A stretch of 64,000 nucleotides of DNA from Bacteroidota bacterium (GCA_016866355.1 VGMN01000002.1:124001-188000); one strand, 5' to 3'; counted from the stretch's first letter, positions 17,005-26,178 are shown. The notes: generated by a model not told the origin, from the letters alone. Translations and numbers: made by a program.

Positions 17005-18270
17005 TTAATTGAATGACCATTTTTTTCTGATAAAATCAATGATTGTTTCGGCGGCTCCTTTTTTTGCATTTACATATTGGAATGCTGTATCCCCCATTTT
17101 CTTGCGTTTAATTGGATCAACAAGCAATGAGGCTAATTGATGTCCTAATGTTTTGCCTGGATCCTCACCGGCAGCTAATGCGATGGCGCCCTCGTTGGCA
17201 ACCAATTCAAGCGCTTCCAGCGAGCGTTGGTGGTGTGGTCCAAAAAAAACGGGTACCCCATAAACAGCAGCCTCAAGAATGTTATGAATGCCTGATAATT
17301 TAAATCCTCCGCCTATGTAGGCAACAGTTGCGTAATAATAAAGGGAAGAGAGTAGACCAATTGAATCAATAATTAAAACAGTAGTGGTTGCAATAGGTCC
17401 TTGTTGATAGGCGGAAAATAATTGTGCTGTTGGAAAAAGTAGTTGTAGTTCTTTTATGTGCGTATCACTTATTTCATGAGGAGCAATAATAAGTTTGAGG
17501 TTGGAAAGCGTGGGGTTTTCAAACGCTTTTGCAATAGCTTTCTCATCTCCTTGCCAGGTACTGCCAGCAACAAGCAAAGCGCTTTCTCCCTTGAATTGCT
17601 CTATGATTTTAATTGGTTTATGCTTTGTTGCAATCTCAATTACCCGGTCAAATCGGGTATCTCCGGCAATGGAACTGATAGATCCCAGCCCAATTTTATG
17701 AAGTAGGTCAAGCGATCGCTTATCCTGTACAAACAAGTGGTCAAAACGAGCTGCCATTTTTCGGGAGATGGCACCATACCATCGAAAAAATGACATCTCC
17801 TCCCTAAAGAGGGCGGCAACCAGTAAGAGAGGTATTTTTCGGTAGCTTATTTTTTTTAAATAAAAAAACCAGAATTCATATTTGACAAATAATACTAATT
17901 CAGGATGTGCGATATCTAGAAATCGTTTAGCAGCTTTAGGACCATCCATTGGTAAATAGAATACCCAGTCCGCACCCGCATAGTTTTTTTGTATTTCATA
18001 GCCGGAGGGCGAAAAAAAGGTGAGTAGTAGCTTATGTAGGGGATATTCTTTCCGTAATTTTTCTAACAATGGTTTACCTTGTTCAAATTCACCAAGTGAT
18101 GCTACGTGCATCCAAATTACACGGTCCTCAGGGTTGATATGGGATTCCATTTTTTTGAAAATTCCTTTTCGTCCATTCACCCAGGCACTTGCTTTGCTAT
18201 GGAAGGGTGCAGCAATCCATAGACTTGTCTTATAAAGGAATAAAAAAATATGATAAAATAGCAGGTACAA
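17005..18270 (-). CDS. waaA: 3-deoxy-D-manno-octulosonic acid transferase (Kdo transferase)
   Basis: A 421-residue inner-membrane glycosyltransferase (GT30) that adds Kdo from CMP-Kdo to lipid A precursor. Family features: N-terminal membrane anchor (LLFYHIFLFLYKTSLWIA), WVNGRKG near residue 32, the acceptor-site MHVASLGEFEQG near 57 and VAGSTWQGDE near 240, then YIGGGFKLSGIHNILEAAVYGVPVFFGP near 325. The start is a TTG: no ATG exists upstream of the conserved N-terminus, and a perfect -7 element (18299-18292) is placed just before it. It implies a Gram-negative lipopolysaccharide or lipooligosaccharide. Confidence 0.94.
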   Translation of the reverse strand: MYLLFYHIFLFLYKTSLWIAAPFHSKASAWVNGRKGIFKKMESHINPEDRVIWMHVASLGEFEQGKPLLEKLRKEYPLHKLLLTFFSPSGYEIQKNYAGADWVFYLPMDGPKAAKRFLDIAHPELVLFVKYEFWFFYLKKISYRKIPLLLVAALFREEMSFFRWYGAISRKMAARFDHLFVQDKRSLDLLHKIGLGSISSIAGDTRFDRVIEIATKHKPIKIIEQFKGESALLVAGSTWQGDEKAIAKAFENPTLSNLKLIIAPHEISDTHIKELQLLFPTAQLFSAYQQGPIATTTVLIIDSIGLLSSLYYYATVAYIGGGFKLSGIHNILEAAVYGVPVFFGPHHQRSLEALELVANEGAIALAAGEDPGKTLGHQLASLLVDPIKRKKMGDTAFQYVNAKKGAAETIIDFIRKKWSFN

Positions 18271-18291
18271 GAAGAGGTAGTTGAGCTATCG

Positions 18292-18299
18292 CAAAGTTA
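18292..18299 (-). promoter_or_regulatory. Promoter -7 element of waaA
   Basis: TAACTTTG on the minus strand, a perfect consensus match, 21 bases before the TTG start; it supports that unusual start codon. Confidence 0.6.
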
Positions 18300-18330
18300 A
18301 TTGCATTCGATTGAACTGTATTCATTTCGT

Positions 18331-18338
18331 TACTTTTG
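18331..18338 (+). promoter_or_regulatory. Promoter -7 element of the nucleotide-sugar cluster
   Basis: TACTTTTG matches TAnnTTTG and lies 18 bases before the ATG of the DegT-family gene, back to back with the waaA promoter. Confidence 0.6.
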
Positions 18339-18356
18339 CCACTCATTGCTCAGACT

Positions 18357-19484
18357 ATGCGACCCATTCAAATGGTGGATACTAAAACTCAGTATCTCAA
18401 AATTAAAAAAGAGGTGGATGATGCGGTACTACAGGTCATGGAGAGTAGCTCTTTTATCAATGGACCCGCGGTGACAGCTTTTTCTCAGTCCTTGTCTGCT
18501 TATCTAGGTGTAAAACATGTTATTCCTTGTGCTAATGGTACTGATGCGCTCCAAATTGCAATGATGGCGTTAGGGCTGCAGCCTGGCGATGAAGTGATAA
18601 CGCCTTCTTTTACCTATATCGCAACTACTGAAGTAATTGGTTTATTGAAGTTGAAGCCTGTTTTTGTTGAGGTTGATCGACGTACTTTTTGTATGGATCC
18701 TGTAGCCTTGCGTAGCGCTATCACACCCCGCACTAAAGCCATTGTGCCCGTGCATTTATACGGGCAGGCCGCTCCAATGGAGGAGATTCTTCAGCTTGCA
18801 AAGGAGTATAATCTTTTTATTATTGAGGATAACGCACAAGCAATTGGCGGTCGATACCACTTTAGCGATGGGACAACAAAAATGACCGGTACAATCGGAG
18901 ATATTGGTTGCACTTCATTTTACCCCTCAAAGAATTTAGGAGCCTTTGGGGATGGCGGGGCCTTATTTACCAATGATGATGCATTGGCTAGCCGTATTAC
19001 CATGATTGCTAATCATGGACAAAGCAAGCGCTATTACCATGATGTGGTAGGTTGTAATAGTCGCTTGGATGCAATTCAAGCTGCTATTTTATCTATTAAG
19101 CTAAAGCAGCTTGATAGGTATAATGCTGCACGTAGAGCTGCTGCTGATTTTTATGATCAGGCGTTTGCGTCTTGTGCATCATTAACGACTCCTTACAGGG
19201 CTCCTTATGCTGACCATGTTTTCCATCAATACACATTGCTACTTGATGGAATTAACCGTGATGAATTAGTGGCTTATTTAAGCGAAAGGCAAATTCCTTC
19301 AATGATTTATTATCCAGTGCCGGGCCATCTTCAAAAAATGTTTGGCCTTTCAGCTAATTCGCTTCCACATCTGCCAGTCACGGATTGGTTAACGGAGCGT
19401 GTTATTTCGCTTCCTATTCATACAGAGCTAGATCAGGAGCAGCTATCAACTATAACGGGTGCCGTGCTGGAATTTATTGAGTAA
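18357..19484 (+). CDS. DegT/DnrJ/EryC1/StrS-family sugar aminotransferase
   Basis: A 375-residue PLP enzyme that transfers an amino group to a nucleotide-linked keto-sugar. The N-terminal MVDTKTQY, the PLP-phosphate region CANGTDALQIAM near residue 57, VIPVHLYGQ-type VPVHLYGQAAPM near 127, EDNAQAIGG near 155 and the Schiff-base lysine in FYPSKNLGAFGDGG near 190 are all present. A TTG at 18336 is possible but overlaps the promoter, so the ATG is preferred. It heads a cluster with a UDP-sugar dehydrogenase and rfbCD, so it probably makes an amino sugar for surface polysaccharide; the sugar is not known. Confidence 0.92.
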   Translation: MRPIQMVDTKTQYLKIKKEVDDAVLQVMESSSFINGPAVTAFSQSLSAYLGVKHVIPCANGTDALQIAMMALGLQPGDEVITPSFTYIATTEVIGLLKLKPVFVEVDRRTFCMDPVALRSAITPRTKAIVPVHLYGQAAPMEEILQLAKEYNLFIIEDNAQAIGGRYHFSDGTTKMTGTIGDIGCTSFYPSKNLGAFGDGGALFTNDDALASRITMIANHGQSKRYYHDVVGCNSRLDAIQAAILSIKLKQLDRYNAARRAAADFYDQAFASCASLTTPYRAPYADHVFHQYTLLLDGINRDELVAYLSERQIPSMIYYPVPGHLQKMFGLSANSLPHLPVTDWLTERVISLPIHTELDQEQLSTITGAVLEFIE

Positions 19485-19493
19485 CTATTTGCT

Positions 19494-20795
19494 ATGCTTA
19501 ACAAACTGCTGAACCAATTTCTAGAAAAGCTTGACGCTATAGCAGTAATTGGACTTGGCTATACCGGTTTACCGCTTGCACTCCAATTAGCGAAACACTT
19601 TAGTATTATTGGATATGATAATGATCCACAACGTATTCAGCAGTTGCAACAAGGATGCGATTCAAATCAAGAGCTTACGCTCCATCAGTTACCAGCTTTA
19701 TTACCAGTTTTTACCAACGATATTTCTCAATTGGCAAAGGCATCTGTTTTTATCATTGCTGTTCCTACACCAGTTGATAAAAATAATTTGCCTGATTTAC
19801 TAATTTTAAAAGAGGCAGTTGAACAAGTTGGTAAATTTTTGAAAGTTGGGGATTGTGTTGTGATTGAGTCAACTGTATATCCAGGTTGTACAGAGGATTT
19901 CTGCGCTCCCATATTAGAAAAAGTTTCAGGATTGCAATTGGGAAAAGATTTTTCTTTAGGATATTCTCCCGAAAGAATAAATCCTGGTGATGCTGTTCAT
20001 CATATTGGTGCGGTTGCTAAGCTGGTGGCGGCTTCCGATACTGCTACTTTAGTTTTTCTGACGCAGCTATATCAATATGTTACAGAAGCAGGTGTACATG
20101 CCTGTCCGTCCATTCGTGTTGCCGAGGCAGCAAAGTTGACAGAAAACATACAGCGAGATGTAAACATTGCTTTACTGAATGAATTATCGGTTGCTTATCA
20201 AACATTAGGTGTTGATCCAGGAGCCGTTTGGGAGGCAGCTGCTACCAAATGGAATTTTTTACCCTTTCGTCCAGGTCTTGCTGGGGGGCATTGTATAAGC
20301 GTGGATCCTTATTACTTACTTACTGCTATCAAAGAAAAAGGGGGTAAAGCATCAATGGTGGAAGAAGCAAGGCGCATTAATGAAGCAATGGTAGGCCGAA
20401 TTGCCGCACAAGTGCTTCTTTACATGCAATCAACTTTTACAGCACCATGTAACAAGCGTGTTTTGATACTTGGCGCCAGTTTTAAACCAGATGTGAAAGA
20501 TGTCAGAAATTCAAAGCCCCTTGAACTGGCTAACTTATTACTGTCAAATAATCTTGAGGTTGACTTGGTTGATCCTATTGTTGATGGGCATCATGTAGAA
20601 AAAATAGCTGGCTTGAAATTGTCCAGCCAATCAACGGGCTATTATCAAGTAATTGTTATAGCGGTTAATCACAGTGCCTTTAAAGAGCTAAAAGAAGGCT
20701 ATTTTTGTAGCTGTACTTTTGATACTTCCCTGGTTATTGATTTAACGGGTGCTTTCAAAGGTGTAATCGCTAATCGAAAATATTGGACTATTTAA
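19494..20795 (+). CDS. Nucleotide-sugar (UDP-HexNAc type) dehydrogenase
   Basis: A 433-residue member of the UDP-glucose/GDP-mannose dehydrogenase family, closest in look to the WbpA/TviB/WecC branch that oxidises UDP-N-acetylhexosamines to uronic acids. The NAD Rossmann loop is VIGLGYTGLPLA (about residues 19-30), VPTPVDKNNLPDL is near 90, STVYPGCTE near 127, and the catalytic cysteine is in AGGHCISVDPYYL near 262. The C-terminal UDP-binding domain is complete (LGASFKPDVKDVRNSK). The gene starts 9 bp after the aminotransferase, so the two products probably act on related sugars. Confidence 0.9.
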   Translation: MLNKLLNQFLEKLDAIAVIGLGYTGLPLALQLAKHFSIIGYDNDPQRIQQLQQGCDSNQELTLHQLPALLPVFTNDISQLAKASVFIIAVPTPVDKNNLPDLLILKEAVEQVGKFLKVGDCVVIESTVYPGCTEDFCAPILEKVSGLQLGKDFSLGYSPERINPGDAVHHIGAVAKLVAASDTATLVFLTQLYQYVTEAGVHACPSIRVAEAAKLTENIQRDVNIALLNELSVAYQTLGVDPGAVWEAAATKWNFLPFRPGLAGGHCISVDPYYLLTAIKEKGGKASMVEEARRINEAMVGRIAAQVLLYMQSTFTAPCNKRVLILGASFKPDVKDVRNSKPLELANLLLSNNLEVDLVDPIVDGHHVEKIAGLKLSSQSTGYYQVIVIAVNHSAFKELKEGYFCSCTFDTSLVIDLTGAFKGVIANRKYWTI

Positions 20796-20796
20796 A

Positions 20797-21360
20797 ATGC
20801 CATTTACTACTACTCAATTTCCGGGTTTACTCATTTTTGAGCCACAAGTCCATGGCGATAGCCGCGGATATTTTTTCGAGTCTTACAATGAGAATACATT
20901 CAAGGAGCAGGGGCTTGCTTTTAGTTGGGTGCAGGATAATCAATCTTCCTCCAATTATGGTGTAATTCGAGGATTGCATTTTCAGATCCCCCCAAATGCA
21001 CAAACAAAACTAATTCGCGTTTTGCGTGGAAGTATTTTGGATGTTGTAGTTGATATTAGAAAAGGTTCTCCAACCTATGGAAAAGTTTTTTCAATTGAAT
21101 TGAGTAGTGAGAATAAAAAGCAATTGCTGATACCTCGAGGGTTCGCGCATGGATTTTCTGTGCTAAGTGAGCAAACCGAAGTGTTGTACAAATGTGATGC
21201 CTTATATCACAAACCCAGTGAGCAAGGAATCTTATTCTCCGATCCCAGTTTAAAAATTGGTTGGAGGATTAAGCCTGGAGAAGAGATAGTTTCGGATAAA
21301 GACCAAGTACTGCCTTTTTTGAGTGATTTTAATTCACCTTTTTATTTTTCAGAAGCGTGA
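20797..21360 (+). CDS. rfbC: dTDP-4-dehydrorhamnose 3,5-epimerase
   Basis: A 187-residue cupin-fold epimerase, third step of dTDP-L-rhamnose synthesis. Signatures: DSRGYFFESYNE near residue 22, QDNQSSSNYGVIRGLHFQ with the catalytic His near 65, VVDIRKGSPTYGK near 88 and IPRGFAHGFSVLS near 118. It starts 1 bp after the dehydrogenase stop codon and overlaps rfbD by 3 bp. The first two enzymes of the pathway (RfbA, RfbB) are not in the window. Confidence 0.95.
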   Translation: MPFTTTQFPGLLIFEPQVHGDSRGYFFESYNENTFKEQGLAFSWVQDNQSSSNYGVIRGLHFQIPPNAQTKLIRVLRGSILDVVVDIRKGSPTYGKVFSIELSSENKKQLLIPRGFAHGFSVLSEQTEVLYKCDALYHKPSEQGILFSDPSLKIGWRIKPGEEIVSDKDQVLPFLSDFNSPFYFSEA

Positions 21361-22235
21361 TTGAAACAAATGAGAATCGACCATTAGTATTAGTAACTGG
21401 CGCCAATGGGCAGTTAGGAAAAGAATTACAACGGCTCGGGGGCAGATGGCCAGCGTTTAAATTCCTGTTCCTTTCTCGCGAGGATTTGCCCATTCATCAT
21501 TTTGAATTAGTTCGTAATTATTTCAAAGGCTGCAAACCTGCAGTCCTAATAAATTGTGCGGCTTATACTGCAGTTGATAAGGCTGAACAAGAGCCTGCTT
21601 TGGCAAATCAAATCAATGCTAAGGCTGTTGGGGTGCTTGCTGCTGTATGTGCTATGAATAAATGCAGGTTTATTCATATTTCAACTGATTATGTTTTTGA
21701 TGGTACAGCTACTAAGGCCTATACAGAGGATGAGCCAACGGCTCCTCAAAGCGTATATGGGCAATCAAAATTGGATGGAGAGAAGCAAGCTTTCAGAGCT
21801 AACCCAGATGCTATTATAATTCGCACTTCATGGGTTTATTCTTCCTATGGCAAAAACTTTGTAAAAACCATTATTCGGTTGTTAGGGGAGAGGCCCCAGG
21901 TTAGCGTTGTTGAAGATCAATTAGGCTCTCCTACCTATGCTGCAGATTTAGCAAATGTTATACTTCAAATAACGTCTTCAAATAATTGGATTCCAGGATT
22001 ATACAATTACTCCAATCATGGTGTTATAAGCTGGTTTCAATTTGCCTGTGAGATAGGGAAATTGGCAGGATCATCTACCCCTATAAAGGGTATTTCAACC
22101 GCTGAATTTCCAACCCCAGCTAAACGGCCTGCTTGGTCAGTACTAAACACCTCAAAAATTGTGTCTACCTACGGGGTAACTATCAGAGATTGGCGGGAAA
22201 GTTTGAGTCAGTGCATGAGTGAGATGGGGTATTAA
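21357..22235 (+). CDS. rfbD: dTDP-4-dehydrorhamnose reductase
   Basis: A 292-residue short-chain reductase, last step to dTDP-L-rhamnose. The dinucleotide loop VTGANGQLGKEL is at about residues 13-24, NCAAYTAVDKAE near 65, HISTDYVFDG near 104, the catalytic YGQSK near 132 and RTSWVYSSYGKNFV near 152. The start is a GTG that overlaps the rfbC stop (GTGA), a translational-coupling arrangement; no ATG fits the conserved N-terminus. A terminator lies 40 bp downstream. Confidence 0.95.
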   Translation: MIETNENRPLVLVTGANGQLGKELQRLGGRWPAFKFLFLSREDLPIHHFELVRNYFKGCKPAVLINCAAYTAVDKAEQEPALANQINAKAVGVLAAVCAMNKCRFIHISTDYVFDGTATKAYTEDEPTAPQSVYGQSKLDGEKQAFRANPDAIIIRTSWVYSSYGKNFVKTIIRLLGERPQVSVVEDQLGSPTYAADLANVILQITSSNNWIPGLYNYSNHGVISWFQFACEIGKLAGSSTPIKGISTAEFPTPAKRPAWSVLNTSKIVSTYGVTIRDWRESLSQCMSEMGY

Positions 22236-22274
22236 TCCTCCTCAAAAGCAAGCTTTGCACGCCTCTCGAATAAA

Positions 22275-22300
22275 AAACCCTGGCAAAGTTGCCAGGGTTT
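22275..22300. terminator. Bidirectional terminator between rfbD and tRNA-Gln
   Basis: A 10-bp stem AAACCCTGGC/GCCAGGGTTT with a 6-base loop; six T follow on the minus strand and three on the plus strand, so it suits the tRNA-Gln side best. Confidence 0.8.
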
Positions 22301-22302
22301 AC

Positions 22303-22382
22303 TGTTGACCCATAAGGATTACTTCGCTCCTGCGGAGCTCAGTGATCCGCTAATGTACTCAAGTTGTTGACCCATAAGGATT
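22303..22382. repeat. 18-bp direct repeat of the tRNA-Gln 3' end
   Basis: The bases 22303-22320 and 22365-22382 are identical (18 of 18). The second copy spans the 3' acceptor strand and part of the T arm of tRNA-Gln; the first copy lies 62 bp further along. Between them is a hairpin (GCTCC/GGAGC). Such a duplicate may be a remnant of integration at a tRNA 3' end or a local tandem duplication. Confidence 0.8.
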
Positions 22383-22437
22383 CGAACCTTAACAGACAGA
22401 ACCAAAATCTGTAGTGCTACCATTACACCATGGGTCA
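22367..22437 (-). tRNA. tRNA-Gln (TTG)
   Basis: Full cloverleaf: acceptor TGACCCA/TGGGTCA, anticodon stem ACAGA/TCTGT around loop TTTTGGT (anticodon TTG), T-loop TTCGAAT. No CCA is encoded. It is a likely substrate of MnmA. Confidence 0.95.
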
Positions 22438-22506
22438 ATCCAATCCCGTAAACGGGAGAGCAAAAATAGGGCAGTTCGGCTTTTGCCCCAAATGGATTTT
22501 GAAATT

Positions 22507-23790
22507 TTAAACCGCTTTTACGGTAATAAGGAAATAATTCTTTTTTCCTTTTTGGACAAGAATGTATCGGTTATGAAGAAGAAAAGATTCGTTCACCTTT
22601 ATATCTACTGTTTCTACTTTTTTCCTATTGATACTTACGCCTCCTCCCTGTGTAGTTTTCCGTGCTTCTCCTTTGCTGGGAAATATTCCAGTGTTGGCTA
22701 GTAACGTAATAATATCAACTCCATCCCGAAGGATGTTGCGTTCAATTTCAACTTTCACTACACCTTGGATTTGTTCAAGATCAGCTTCAGAAAGTGATTC
22801 AATGGGGGCTTGTTGATTAGAGAATAGTTTTTCAGTGGTCTCTATCGCTTTGGACATTTCATCCTGGCCATGGACAAAGCTTGTGATTTCAGCAGCTAAT
22901 GTTCGTTGGAGCAGCCTTGCGGCAGGATTTTGTTCATGCAACGAAATTATTTTTTCAATTTCTTCTTGAGCTAAAAATGTGAAAAGCTTGACCCATCGTG
23001 TTGCATCATTATCGCTTGTATTTAGCCAAAACTGATAAAATTGGTATGGAGACGTTTTAGCAGGGTCAAGCCAAATATTTCCAGCTTCTGTTTTTCCAAA
23101 TTTTCCCCCATCGGACTTAGTAATTAATGGATTTGTGAAAACAAAAGCTTCCCCTCCGCATTTTCTTCTTATCAATTCCGTGCCGGTTGTCATGTTGCCC
23201 CATTGATCGCTTCCTCCCATCTGTAATTTGCACTGCTTATGCTGGTAAAGCCAATAGAAGTCGTAAGCCTGCATAAGTTGGTAAGCAAATTCAGTATAAC
23301 TAATTCCTGACTCACCTTCAATCCTTTTTTTTACACTGTCCTTGGCCATCATATAGTTGACGGTAATGTGCTTTCCGGTATCTCTGAGGAAATCAATAAA
23401 TGAGATTGATTTAAACCAGTCGTAATTATTTACTAATTCAGCCGCGTTCGGAAGCGTTGGGGAAAAGTTTAAGAATTTTGCTAGCTGTGCCTTTACTCCA
23501 GTGATATTTTTTTGAAGTGTCTCCTCATTTAATAAGTTCCTTTCTTCACTTTTTCCACTGGGATCTCCCACCATACCAGTGGCTCCGCCCACCAAGGCGA
23601 TGGGTTTATGACCCGCTTTTTGAAAATGAACAAGCAGGAGTATCGGAACGAGGCTGCCAATATGGAGACTATCCGCAGTTGGATCAAAACCAATGTACCC
23701 GGTTGTCATTTCTTTCTCTATTTGTTCCCGAGTGCCCGGCATGATATCCTGAATCATTCCTCTCCAACTTAGTTCATCCAGCAAATTCAT
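22507..23790 (-). CDS. tyrS: Tyrosyl-tRNA synthetase
   Basis: A 427-residue class I synthetase that charges tRNA-Tyr. The HIGH-like motif is HIGSLVP near residue 42, tyrosine-site residues lie in YQLMQAYDFYWLY near 170 and GGSDQWGNMTTG near 190, and the KMSKS-like loop is KFGKTEAG near 230. The C-terminal S4-type RNA-binding domain (ARKTTQGGGVSINRKKV) is present. It is divergent from the following PorU-like remnant. Its substrate tRNA-Tyr is at 28.0 kb. Confidence 0.97.
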   Translation of the reverse strand: MNLLDELSWRGMIQDIMPGTREQIEKEMTTGYIGFDPTADSLHIGSLVPILLLVHFQKAGHKPIALVGGATGMVGDPSGKSEERNLLNEETLQKNITGVKAQLAKFLNFSPTLPNAAELVNNYDWFKSISFIDFLRDTGKHITVNYMMAKDSVKKRIEGESGISYTEFAYQLMQAYDFYWLYQHKQCKLQMGGSDQWGNMTTGTELIRRKCGGEAFVFTNPLITKSDGGKFGKTEAGNIWLDPAKTSPYQFYQFWLNTSDNDATRWVKLFTFLAQEEIEKIISLHEQNPAARLLQRTLAAEITSFVHGQDEMSKAIETTEKLFSNQQAPIESLSEADLEQIQGVVKVEIERNILRDGVDIITLLANTGIFPSKGEARKTTQGGGVSINRKKVETVDIKVNESFLLHNRYILVQKGKKNYFLITVKAV

Positions 23791-23853
23791 TGATGATTTG
23801 TTTCCGCAAATGTAATATACCCCTTTTACAATACCCCCATCTAGCGTTAACTT

Positions 23854-23861
23854 TACTTTTG
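23854..23861 (+). promoter_or_regulatory. Promoter -7 element of the PorU-like remnant
   Basis: TACTTTTG fits TAnnTTTG and ends 3 bases before one in-frame ATG and 12 before another (23874), so the remnant still has a promoter. Confidence 0.5.
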
Positions 23862-23864
23862 ACC

Positions 23865-24218
23865 ATGCCTTATATGTTGCTACGTTTGATTTTTGGTATT
23901 GCCCTTTTCCTTGTCACTAACGTGGGACAGGCACAGTCTTTTCAAAATGAATGGATAAAATATGGGCTTACCTATTTTAAATTCAAGATTGGACAGCTTG
24001 TTAGAGTAGTAAGAACAGCTGAGTTGGGGCCACTTCGTTTAGGCAGGACAGTTTCATTGTTTGAGTGGGATGGAAGCGATCAAGGTGGACGCCCACTTGC
24101 TAATGGAGTTTACACCTGCCGGGTGATTGCACCTGCTAACAGTGAAGTGACTTCTCTATACAAAAAAGTGGGAGGAGGATTGCTGATCGCAGAAGGAAAA
24201 GTGTATTTACAGCGTTAA
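23865..24218 (+). pseudogene. Internally collapsed PorU-like (type IX secretion sortase family) gene
   Basis: A 117-codon open frame that looks like the two ends of a much larger secreted protein joined in frame. The first part is a signal peptide plus SFQNEWIKYGLTYFKFKIG, resembling the mature N-terminus of PorU2-type proteins. The rest (AELGPLRLGR, FEWDGSDQGGRPLANGVYTCRV, ending VYLQR) resembles their C-terminal FlgD-like beta domain. The catalytic C25-like middle, normally over a thousand residues, is absent; the junction lies near IGQLVRVV. The start may be 23865 or 23874; the latter leaves room for a transcription start. It may be expressed as a small secreted protein, or be dead. Based on family memory, not alignment. 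Confidence 0.65.
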
Positions 24219-24248
24219 TCTCGTGAACTTTTACTGCTTTTTAAACGT

Positions 24249-24256
24249 TACTTTTG
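24249..24256 (+). promoter_or_regulatory. Promoter -7 element of hscA
   Basis: TACTTTTG, a consensus match, 21 bases before the hscA ATG. Confidence 0.55.
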
Positions 24257-24277
24257 CGACCACTTTTGTGCGCGCAT

Positions 24278-26137
24278 ATGCCAAAAATTGGAATCAATAT
24301 AGCAACCGGTAGTCTGCAACAAGCAGAAATGATTGTGGGAATTGATTTGGGAACAACCAACAGTTTGGTTGCGCTTGTTCATCCCGATACTAAAAAACCA
24401 ATCGTTTTAAAAGATCAAAATGGGTTAGCGCTTGTTCCTTCTATTTTACATATCGGAAAGCTGGGAGAAGTCACGGTGGGGGAAGCAGCACGTCCTTATT
24501 TAAAAGCAGATCCCACGCAAACAATTTTTTCGATCAAACGATTGATGGGAAAATCTTACCAAGATCTAGCCGATAGGCAGGACCTTTTTACCTATAAAAT
24601 AATTGATGAGAAAAAGGAAAGTCTAGTAAAAATTAAGATTGGCCAGCAATACTTTTCTCCAATTGAACTTTCTTCTTACATACTGCGTGAACTTAAGAGT
24701 AGGGCGGAGCATATGCTTAAAACGCCTATATCAAAAGCAGTAATAACTGTACCCGCTTACTTTAACGATGCGCAACGACAAGCTACACGAGATGCTGGTA
24801 GGTTAGCTGGGCTTGATGTGTTGCGTATCATTAATGAGCCAACTGCCGCAAGCCTCGCCTACGGACTAGGCGTATCACCTGCAGAAAATAAAACTATTGC
24901 TGTGTACGATTTGGGAGGCGGAACTTTTGACGTTTCAATACTTCAAATTAATAATGGAATTTTTGAGGTGCTCTCCACTAATGGGGATACCTATTTAGGG
25001 GGTGATGATATTGATAGAGCTATTGTTGATTTTTGGTTACAACAAATTCAGTTAACAGAAAGACCTGAAAAAGAAAATAGCGTTGCAATACAGGCTTATC
25101 GTCTTGCGGCAGTGCAGGCTAAACATCAATTGACTACACACCACAGTGCCCAGGCAATAGTAGAGGGGCATGCTTTTTCACTTGATCATACACAACTGGA
25201 GGAAATTATAGTTCCCCTGGTGGAGAGAACATTACGTTGTTGTCAACAGGCGCTGGTTGATGCAAAACGCACAGTTCAAAATATTGATGAAGTAGTATTG
25301 GTGGGTGGTTCAACTCGAATGCCAGCTATCAAGAAAAAGGTGGCTGCATTTTTTGGAAAACCTGTTCACGATACGTTGGACCCTGATCAAGTAGTAGCAG
25401 TAGGCGCCGCAGTACAAGCTGATATTTTAGCTGGGAATAACAAAGACTTTTTATTGTTGGATATTACTCCTCTTTCATTGGGTATCGAAACTATGGGTGG
25501 TCTGATGGATGTATTAATTCCACGCAATTCCAAAATTCCCTCTCGTGTGGCAAGGCAGTATACTACGCAGCAGGATGGTCAGGGAAGTATGCGTATAGCT
25601 GTTTATCAGGGAGAGCGTGATATGGTTCAGGATAATAGGAAGTTGGGTGAATTTACGCTCTCGGGAATTCCTGGTATGCCTGCGGGGTTACCAAAAGTAG
25701 AAGTTGCTTTTTTGATTAATGCTGATGGAATTCTCACCGTACGTGCAATAGAGCTAAGGAGTGGGGTGGCGCAACAAATTGCAATTAAGCCGCAATATGG
25801 TTTGACGGACCAGGAGGTGGAGCGATTATTACTAGAAAGTATCACACATGCAAAAGATGATATAAAAAAACGTGCACTGGTTGAGGCCCGTACGGAGGGG
25901 GAGCAGCTGTTGCAAACAACAGAAAAGTTTGTAACTAAATATGCTTCTCAACTTTCAGCTGACGAACTCACGGCAACTGCAGCAGCCATCCAGTCGCTAC
26001 AGCTCTCATTGACCATGGAGGACAAGGACCTGATTAATCAGCGTATGGAGGCATTGAATGATATTAGCCGGCCCTATGCAGAAAGGGTTATGGATCAAGC
26101 GGTTTCTTCCGCTTTGCGAGGACAAAAGATTGAGTAA
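24278..26137 (+). CDS. hscA: Hsp70-family chaperone, HscA type
   Basis: A 619-residue Hsp70. The ATPase domain shows [13 protein letters not shown] (about residue 21), [17 protein letters not shown] near 155, the [12 protein letters not shown] helix near 185, [11 protein letters not shown] near 215 and [14 protein letters not shown] near 345; the linker [19 protein letters not shown]-like segment ([10 protein letters not shown]) and a substrate-binding domain follow. It ends without the acidic, glycine-rich DnaK tail and is shorter than DnaK, which with its divergent N-terminus points to HscA, the chaperone for iron-sulfur cluster transfer from IscU. No hscB, iscU or fdx is nearby, so this is family-based. 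The ATG at 24278 is preferred to a TTG at 24254 inside the promoter. Confidence 0.8.
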   Translation: MPKIGINIATGSLQQAEMIVGIDLGTTNSLVALVHPDTKKPIVLKDQNGLALVPSILHIGKLGEVTVGEAARPYLKADPTQTIFSIKRLMGKSYQDLADRQDLFTYKIIDEKKESLVKIKIGQQYFSPIELSSYILRELKSRAEHMLKTPISKAVITVPAYFNDAQRQATRDAGRLAGLDVLRIINEPTAASLAYGLGVSPAENKTIAVYDLGGGTFDVSILQINNGIFEVLSTNGDTYLGGDDIDRAIVDFWLQQIQLTERPEKENSVAIQAYRLAAVQAKHQLTTHHSAQAIVEGHAFSLDHTQLEEIIVPLVERTLRCCQQALVDAKRTVQNIDEVVLVGGSTRMPAIKKKVAAFFGKPVHDTLDPDQVVAVGAAVQADILAGNNKDFLLLDITPLSLGIETMGGLMDVLIPRNSKIPSRVARQYTTQQDGQGSMRIAVYQGERDMVQDNRKLGEFTLSGIPGMPAGLPKVEVAFLINADGILTVRAIELRSGVAQQIAIKPQYGLTDQEVERLLLESITHAKDDIKKRALVEARTEGEQLLQTTEKFVTKYASQLSADELTATAAAIQSLQLSLTMEDKDLINQRMEALNDISRPYAERVMDQAVSSALRGQKIE

Positions 26138-26160
26138 TTTTTTTTATTTCCAAATTCCCC

Positions 26161-26168
26161 TAACTTTG
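26161..26168 (+). promoter_or_regulatory. Promoter -7 element of rpsU
   Basis: TAACTTTG, a perfect match. Transcription should start about 26174, leaving a leader of some 20 nt that contains the Shine-Dalgarno. Confidence 0.65.
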
Positions 26169-26178
26169 CCCCTCCATT

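Noticed and set aside
22303-22320. A second tRNA-Gln gene
   Set aside because: Only the 3' acceptor strand and part of the T arm are repeated; no anticodon arm or 5' acceptor strand is found.
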